A stretch of DNA of 37,198 nucleotides from CAZYVD01 sp964651045 (lineage in GTDB: Bacteria; Zhuqueibacterota; QNDG01; DSAB01). A program made the translations under genes and the position numbers. Shown here one piece after another: positions 34,033 to 37,198 of this stretch. The DNA lies in assembly GCA_964651045.1 (NCBI GenBank), contig CAZYVD010000023.1, positions 1-37,198 on the forward strand. Reading direction: 5' to 3'. How positions within the stretch are numbered: the first letter of the stretch is position 1; each line of letters opens with the position of its first letter. The notes under the pieces were generated by a model. It was not told the origin of the DNA and made no database searches. It was given only the letters and a program-made list of their open reading frames with translations.

Positions 34033-34767
34033 TTATTCCCCTCTCTTTTGTTCTAATTGCATTTCCAACTTTTCCCCACTAAACGATTTCCCATGAGATG
34101 GATAGATTATTTTTGCTCCATATTCTATTATCTTTTTCCAGCTTTTGTAAACTTTTTCAAAGTCTTCTGCATAAATCGGTCGATATTTAATACGGCAGAT
34201 GTTCAAAAAATTCATAGCCGCATCGCCAACAAAGGCCCTGCCGTCAGAAAGCACAACAGAAATAGAATCATCAGTATGCCCGGGGGTGTACAATATTGTC
34301 CCATCTATTCCAATCTCTTTTAAAATCTCACAATTGTCTACTTCTACAATATGATCTTTTTCCGTTATCAGTACAGGAGGATAAGTAAAATCACGTCTCT
34401 TTATTTTAGAATGAATATGATTCAGCATTTTCACACACAAATTTAAATTTTTCTTCCTATTCTCACCTGAGAGCGGATTAACAGATTGACCTTTCTTTAA
34501 ATGAGAAATTGCATTTTTATGAACAATTATTTTTGCTCCTGTATTTTTAACTATTTCAGCTGCAAAACCTGTATGGTCATCGTGATAATGAGTTAGCAAT
34601 AGATATTTTATTGCCGTAAGTTTGATATTCCTTTTTTCCAGCTCTTTAACAAAAATCCCATATTTCTCAGGATAGCCTGTATCTATCAATAAATATCCAT
34701 TTTCTGTTCTAAGCAAAAAACAGTTTGTTGGAAAAATTTTAATAATTTGCATATTGTTTTTTCCCAT
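34033..34767 (-). CDS. MBL-fold metallo-hydrolase (cassette gene 2)
   Basis: A 244-residue cytosolic metallo-beta-lactamase-fold hydrolase. Zinc ligands are seen in THYHDDHTG (His60, His62, Asp64, His65), in TPGHTDDS, in GDAAM (Asp) and in PSHGKSF. This set fits the general MBL hydrolase group (glyoxalase II/lactonase-like); the substrate is unknown, and there is no sign it is a beta-lactamase in the clinical sense. It starts 3 bp after the reductase stop. ATG 34767 has no clear ribosome site, and ATG 34752 (GGGA nearby) is an alternative. AT-rich, Lys/Ile-rich composition differs from the neighbours and agrees with arrival on a cassette. Confidence 0.87.
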   Translation of the reverse strand: MGKNNMQIIKIFPTNCFLLRTENGYLLIDTGYPEKYGIFVKELEKRNIKLTAIKYLLLTHYHDDHTGFAAEIVKNTGAKIIVHKNAISHLKKGQSVNPLSGENRKKNLNLCVKMLNHIHSKIKRRDFTYPPVLITEKDHIVEVDNCEILKEIGIDGTILYTPGHTDDSISVVLSDGRAFVGDAAMNFLNICRIKYRPIYAEDFEKVYKSWKKIIEYGAKIIYPSHGKSFSGEKLEMQLEQKRGE

Positions 34768-34770
34768 ATT

Positions 34771-35394
34771 TTAACTTGCTAAATTTTTCCCTATTTTGAA
34801 AGCCTTATATTCATATTTTTGTTTTTTATCTTTCATATTCATAAATCGTGAATCGGTGAAAATAATTTTTGCTATCAATTTTGCCTTTATCTTTCGAGTA
34901 TAATTTTTCATAGCCCTGATTGTGCCACGGCTTTCATCCATTATAAAATTGAAAGGCCAGGGAGTTGTGCAGGCAGTGATCAATACAACCTTTTTGTTTT
35001 TCATCTCTTTTTTCGGTCCAAGTCCAATCGGGACTCGCATACCAAACAAAACTTTTCCCTCTCCATGATGCATCCCAAGACCACATTGTCTATCAAAAAA
35101 TGTTTTCATTATACCAGGAACATTTGACCAGTAAGTTGGCGCTGCTAAAACAAGAACATCAGCCCTTTTTACTTTTTCAAAAATTAAATTAAAGTTATCT
35201 TTCAATACACATTTGCCCTTTGTTTCACATGCCCAGCAACCGCGGCAATAATCAATTTTATAATTATACAAATTCACAAGTTCTGTTTTACCACCAGATG
35301 CACTCGCACCTTCGAGAACTTTTTTTGCAAGTATACTTACCACTCCATTTGGCCTTGAAGTCCCAACAATAGCCAATATGTAAAAAGGTTTCAT
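34771..35394 (-). CDS. Flavodoxin-fold NAD(P)H-dependent FMN reductase/iron-sulfur flavoprotein-like (cassette gene 1)
   Basis: A 207-residue cytosolic flavoprotein. GTSRPNGVVSILAKKVLEG (11-29) is the FMN-phosphate loop, and APTYWSNVPGIMKTFFDR is the second flavin-contact segment. The cysteine set C-x2-C-x2-C-x5-C (CRGCWACETKGKC, about 50-62) matches the compact cluster of iron-sulfur flavoproteins of the NADPH-dependent FMN reductase family, which act as redox carriers or reductases in anaerobes. The start is supported by AAAGGAG 9 bases upstream. It is the first gene of the proposed cassette and lies about 40 bp inside its 5' boundary. Confidence 0.88.
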   Translation of the reverse strand: MKPFYILAIVGTSRPNGVVSILAKKVLEGASASGGKTELVNLYNYKIDYCRGCWACETKGKCVLKDNFNLIFEKVKRADVLVLAAPTYWSNVPGIMKTFFDRQCGLGMHHGEGKVLFGMRVPIGLGPKKEMKNKKVVLITACTTPWPFNFIMDESRGTIRAMKNYTRKIKAKLIAKIIFTDSRFMNMKDKKQKYEYKAFKIGKNLAS

Positions 35395-35461
35395 TCTTTT
35401 GGGCTCCTTTAAAAAGTAGGATTTTGAATTTCATATAACAATTAATATCTGCTGCAAGATT

Positions 35462-36730
35462 TTATTTTGAGTAGCATGCCAAACGTCCTGCGAGCCATCC
35501 CGTTGAAAAAGCTGCCTGAAGATTGTATCCACCAGTATCGCCATCTATGTCCATCACCTCTCCTGAAAAATAGAGGCCTCTTATTAGACGCGACTCCATT
35601 GTTCTTGGATCTATCTCTTTCAAATCGACCCCTCCACTCGTAATTATTGCCTCAGAAACAGGACGTGGAGAAATCGGCCTCATTCGAAAATCTTTCAACC
35701 AGGATAGAAGCCTTTTTCTTTCCTTACTCGTAATGTTGTTTGCTCTCCTGTCAAAAGGAATCTTAACTTGTTCGATACAAACAGGAATTAACTTTGATGG
35801 CAAAAGCCCTTTAAGAAGAGTTCTAAATTGTTTATTCTTATTGTTTTCTATATCACGAAGGATCCTGCGATCAAGCCTCTTCTGATCAAGAGCAGGCTTT
35901 AAATCAATGCTAAGCACAACATCTCTACCTTCATCGATCTCCCTTCCAATATTTTTGCTCATGGTAAGAATCACAGGCCCTGAAACCCCAAAATGTGTAA
36001 AAAGAATTTCTCCAAAGAGTTCTGCTCTTTTTCTTCCATCGGATATCATTCGAACCACAACATTTCGAAGACTCAATCCCTGCAGGCTGAGATGTGTTTC
36101 TCCTTCAAGATTAATGCCTACAAGAGCAGGGCGTATCTTTACAATCGAGTGTCCTGCAAGGCTGGCCAGTCTATATCCATCACCATTAGAGCCTGTCTCA
36201 GGATATGAGCATCCACCAGTGGCAATTATTGTTCTATCCGCATAGATCCGTTTACTTCCTCGAAAACCCTTTGAGAAGTACTCTACCCCTCTTACCCTCT
36301 CTCCTTCAATAATCAAAGACTCTACTCTTGAGTTACAAATTATTTCTGCACCGCTCTCTCTGCACCATCTTATGAGTATATTTGAAATCTTTTGTGCAGA
36401 ATGATCTGATGGAAATACTCTGCCGCCTCTCTCTACTTTCAATCTCACTCCCAATTCTTCAAAAAAATTTATAAGGTCGTCATTAAAAAATCTTGCAAAT
36501 GATTGATAAAGAAATTTTCCATTCGAGCCAAAATGTTCGATGAATTCATCAATAGAAGATTGATTTGTGAGATTGCATCTTCCTTTACCTGTGATAGAAA
36601 GTTTTATTCCAGGACGATCCATCTTCTCCAATACAGTAGTTGCTTCGCCCATTGATGCAGCCTGACCAGCCGCCATCAATCCCGATGGACCTCCTCCTAT
36701 GACCACGACTCTTAATCTCGAATCTTTCAT
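35462..36730 (-). CDS. HI0933-family NAD(P)/FAD-dependent oxidoreductase (BaiN-like)
   Basis: A 422-residue cytosolic flavoprotein. It has the FAD dinucleotide-binding motif GGGPSG (12-17), the family block SITGKGRCNLTN (about 45-56), the second FAD motif IIATGGCSYPETGSNGDGY, and a C-terminal GLYFSGEVMDIDGDTGGYNLQAAFSTGW. All are characteristic of the HI0933/BaiN/RdsA group, whose general physiological substrate is uncertain. No ribosome site precedes ATG 36730. Instead TATATT lies about 8 bases before it, with TTGTTT 16 bases further up, so the mRNA could be leaderless or nearly so. The proposed cassette is inserted 23 bp after its stop codon. Confidence 0.9.
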   Translation of the reverse strand: MKDSRLRVVVIGGGPSGLMAAGQAASMGEATTVLEKMDRPGIKLSITGKGRCNLTNQSSIDEFIEHFGSNGKFLYQSFARFFNDDLINFFEELGVRLKVERGGRVFPSDHSAQKISNILIRWCRESGAEIICNSRVESLIIEGERVRGVEYFSKGFRGSKRIYADRTIIATGGCSYPETGSNGDGYRLASLAGHSIVKIRPALVGINLEGETHLSLQGLSLRNVVVRMISDGRKRAELFGEILFTHFGVSGPVILTMSKNIGREIDEGRDVVLSIDLKPALDQKRLDRRILRDIENNKNKQFRTLLKGLLPSKLIPVCIEQVKIPFDRRANNITSKERKRLLSWLKDFRMRPISPRPVSEAIITSGGVDLKEIDPRTMESRLIRGLYFSGEVMDIDGDTGGYNLQAAFSTGWLAGRLACYSK

Positions 36731-36815
36731 TATGATTAATATAATAATCGTATATATTAAAACAATGCTTTTATTGGTAGTGGTTTTCTATTTTCTTAAC
36801 CAGTAATAAAAAATC

Positions 36816-37198
36816 CTATCTCACAACCAATACCCTTCTGCTGAAAACATCTTTATCTGTCTTTAACCTTAAGATATAAACTCCACTCGTAACAGGCCTG
36901 CCATTAAAGTCTCTCCCTTTCCATCTGATTCTATAAGAACCAGAAAGCCTCTCCCCATCTACCAATACACAAACCTCCCTGCCAAGTGTGTCGTATATCT
37001 TTAGCTCAACATGTGTGGAAACTCCTACTCGATAATAAATAGTAGCCTCTGAATTAAATGGATTGGGATGAGCACTCAAGAATAATCCTCCTGCGTGACC
37101 TGTCTCCCGATCCTCTACTCCAACTCCTCCATTACTCGGATATGTGCCTGTGTGACGCTCATCATGCTGAAACACTGGCCACTCCATCTTTGTGCACG
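36816..37198 (-). CDS. C-terminal part of a T9SS-sorted secreted protein (cut by the window edge)
   Basis: The reading frame is open through the right edge of the window, so this is a 3' fragment of a larger gene; an ATG at 37187 is internal. It reads WPVFQHDERHTGTYPSNGG, the W-P-x-F-x-x-D-x-x-H-T-G motif often found near the end of secreted FG-GAP, peptidase or PQQ-like proteins in FCB bacteria. A T9SS sorting domain follows (LSAHPNPFNSEATIYYRV, YDTLGREVCVLVD, PVTSGVYILRLKTD, ending SRRVLVVR). The function of the missing N-terminal part is unknown. Confidence 0.82.
   Translation of the reverse strand, partial: CTKMEWPVFQHDERHTGTYPSNGGVGVEDRETGHAGGLFLSAHPNPFNSEATIYYRVGVSTHVELKIYDTLGREVCVLVDGERLSGSYRIRWKGRDFNGRPVTSGVYILRLKTDKDVFSRRVLVVR

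Larger units (their letters stand above)
33888..35438 (-). mobile_element. Putative two-gene integron-type cassette
   Basis: Proposed boundaries on the minus strand are G|TTATATG at 35439/35438 (5' end) and ACG|TTATTTT at 33888/33887 (3' end). They enclose two co-oriented genes followed by the attC-like site. The decisive point is that the first bases of the cassette (TTATATG), joined to its last base G as in a circular intermediate, give GTTATATG. This is the exact complement of the site's R'' box CATATAAC. In the integrated state that match is broken (GTTATTTT), as expected for a cassette inserted elsewhere. The block looks AT-richer than its flanks. Just 5' of the attC-like site lies a hairpin GGTGC-GAA-GCACC (33978-33990). 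No integrase gene is in the window. Confidence 0.55.

Overview
The window is 37.2 kb of AT-leaning bacterial chromosome carrying about 28 genes, nearly all on the minus strand. It has the hallmarks of a Gram-negative, probably anaerobic member of the FCB superphylum (Bacteroidetes/Ignavibacteria/KSB1/Marinimicrobia-like; the exact phylum cannot be settled from the sequence). Three proteins end in type IX secretion sorting domains (QNYPNPFN...GREVA...SGVY type), there is a GWxTD-domain protein with a carboxypeptidase-regulatory-like domain, a TonB-dependent receptor and an Omp85 protein, and the sulfatase is paired with a radical-SAM (oxygen-independent) maturase. No rRNA, tRNA or CRISPR was seen. 

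Region by region (plus-strand order). 1-675: non-coding, AT-rich, with several hairpins including a minus-strand terminator. 676-4969: two secreted T9SS-sorted proteins and a small lipoprotein. 5318-7485: an EEP-family nuclease gene broken by a one-base frameshift, downstream of a trans-sulfuration PLP enzyme. 7673-10003: the only plus-strand gene, a TonB-dependent receptor. 10004-10365: a non-coding repeat block. 10366-28006: an almost gapless run of 15 minus-strand genes with no intergenic gap above 40 bp. Read in transcription order it encodes sulfatase maturase, sulfatase, NHL propeller, 1134-aa outer-membrane protein, Omp85, UbiA prenyltransferase, Dtd, Maf, a RodZ/thioredoxin-like fusion, DapF, an Mre11-like nuclease, its YhaN/SbcC-like ATPase, a stand-alone methionine-synthase activation domain, an unknown protein and a small membrane protein. 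28200-31265: GWxTD protein. 31508-33798: S9 peptidase and a small membrane protein. 33888-35438: a two-gene block (MBL hydrolase plus flavodoxin-type reductase) that has the boundaries and attC-like site expected of an integron gene cassette. 35462-37198: HI0933-type flavoprotein and the C-terminal end of another T9SS-sorted protein cut by the window edge. 

Functional themes are envelope biogenesis (Omp85, large beta-barrel protein, RodZ, DapF, Maf), DNA end processing (Mre11/YhaN pair), protein and tRNA quality control (Dtd, Maf), sulfate-ester hydrolysis with anaerobic maturation, and a loose methionine/B12 theme (trans-sulfuration enzyme, TonB receptor, MetH-activation domain). The most interesting items are the integron-like cassette at 33.9-35.4 kb, the RodZ protein carrying a C-terminal thioredoxin-like domain that has lost its CxxC, the NHL/1134-aa barrel/Omp85 gene trio with four Y-x-G-x-x-x-G-[DT]-Y repeats, and the repeat block at 10.0-10.35 kb.
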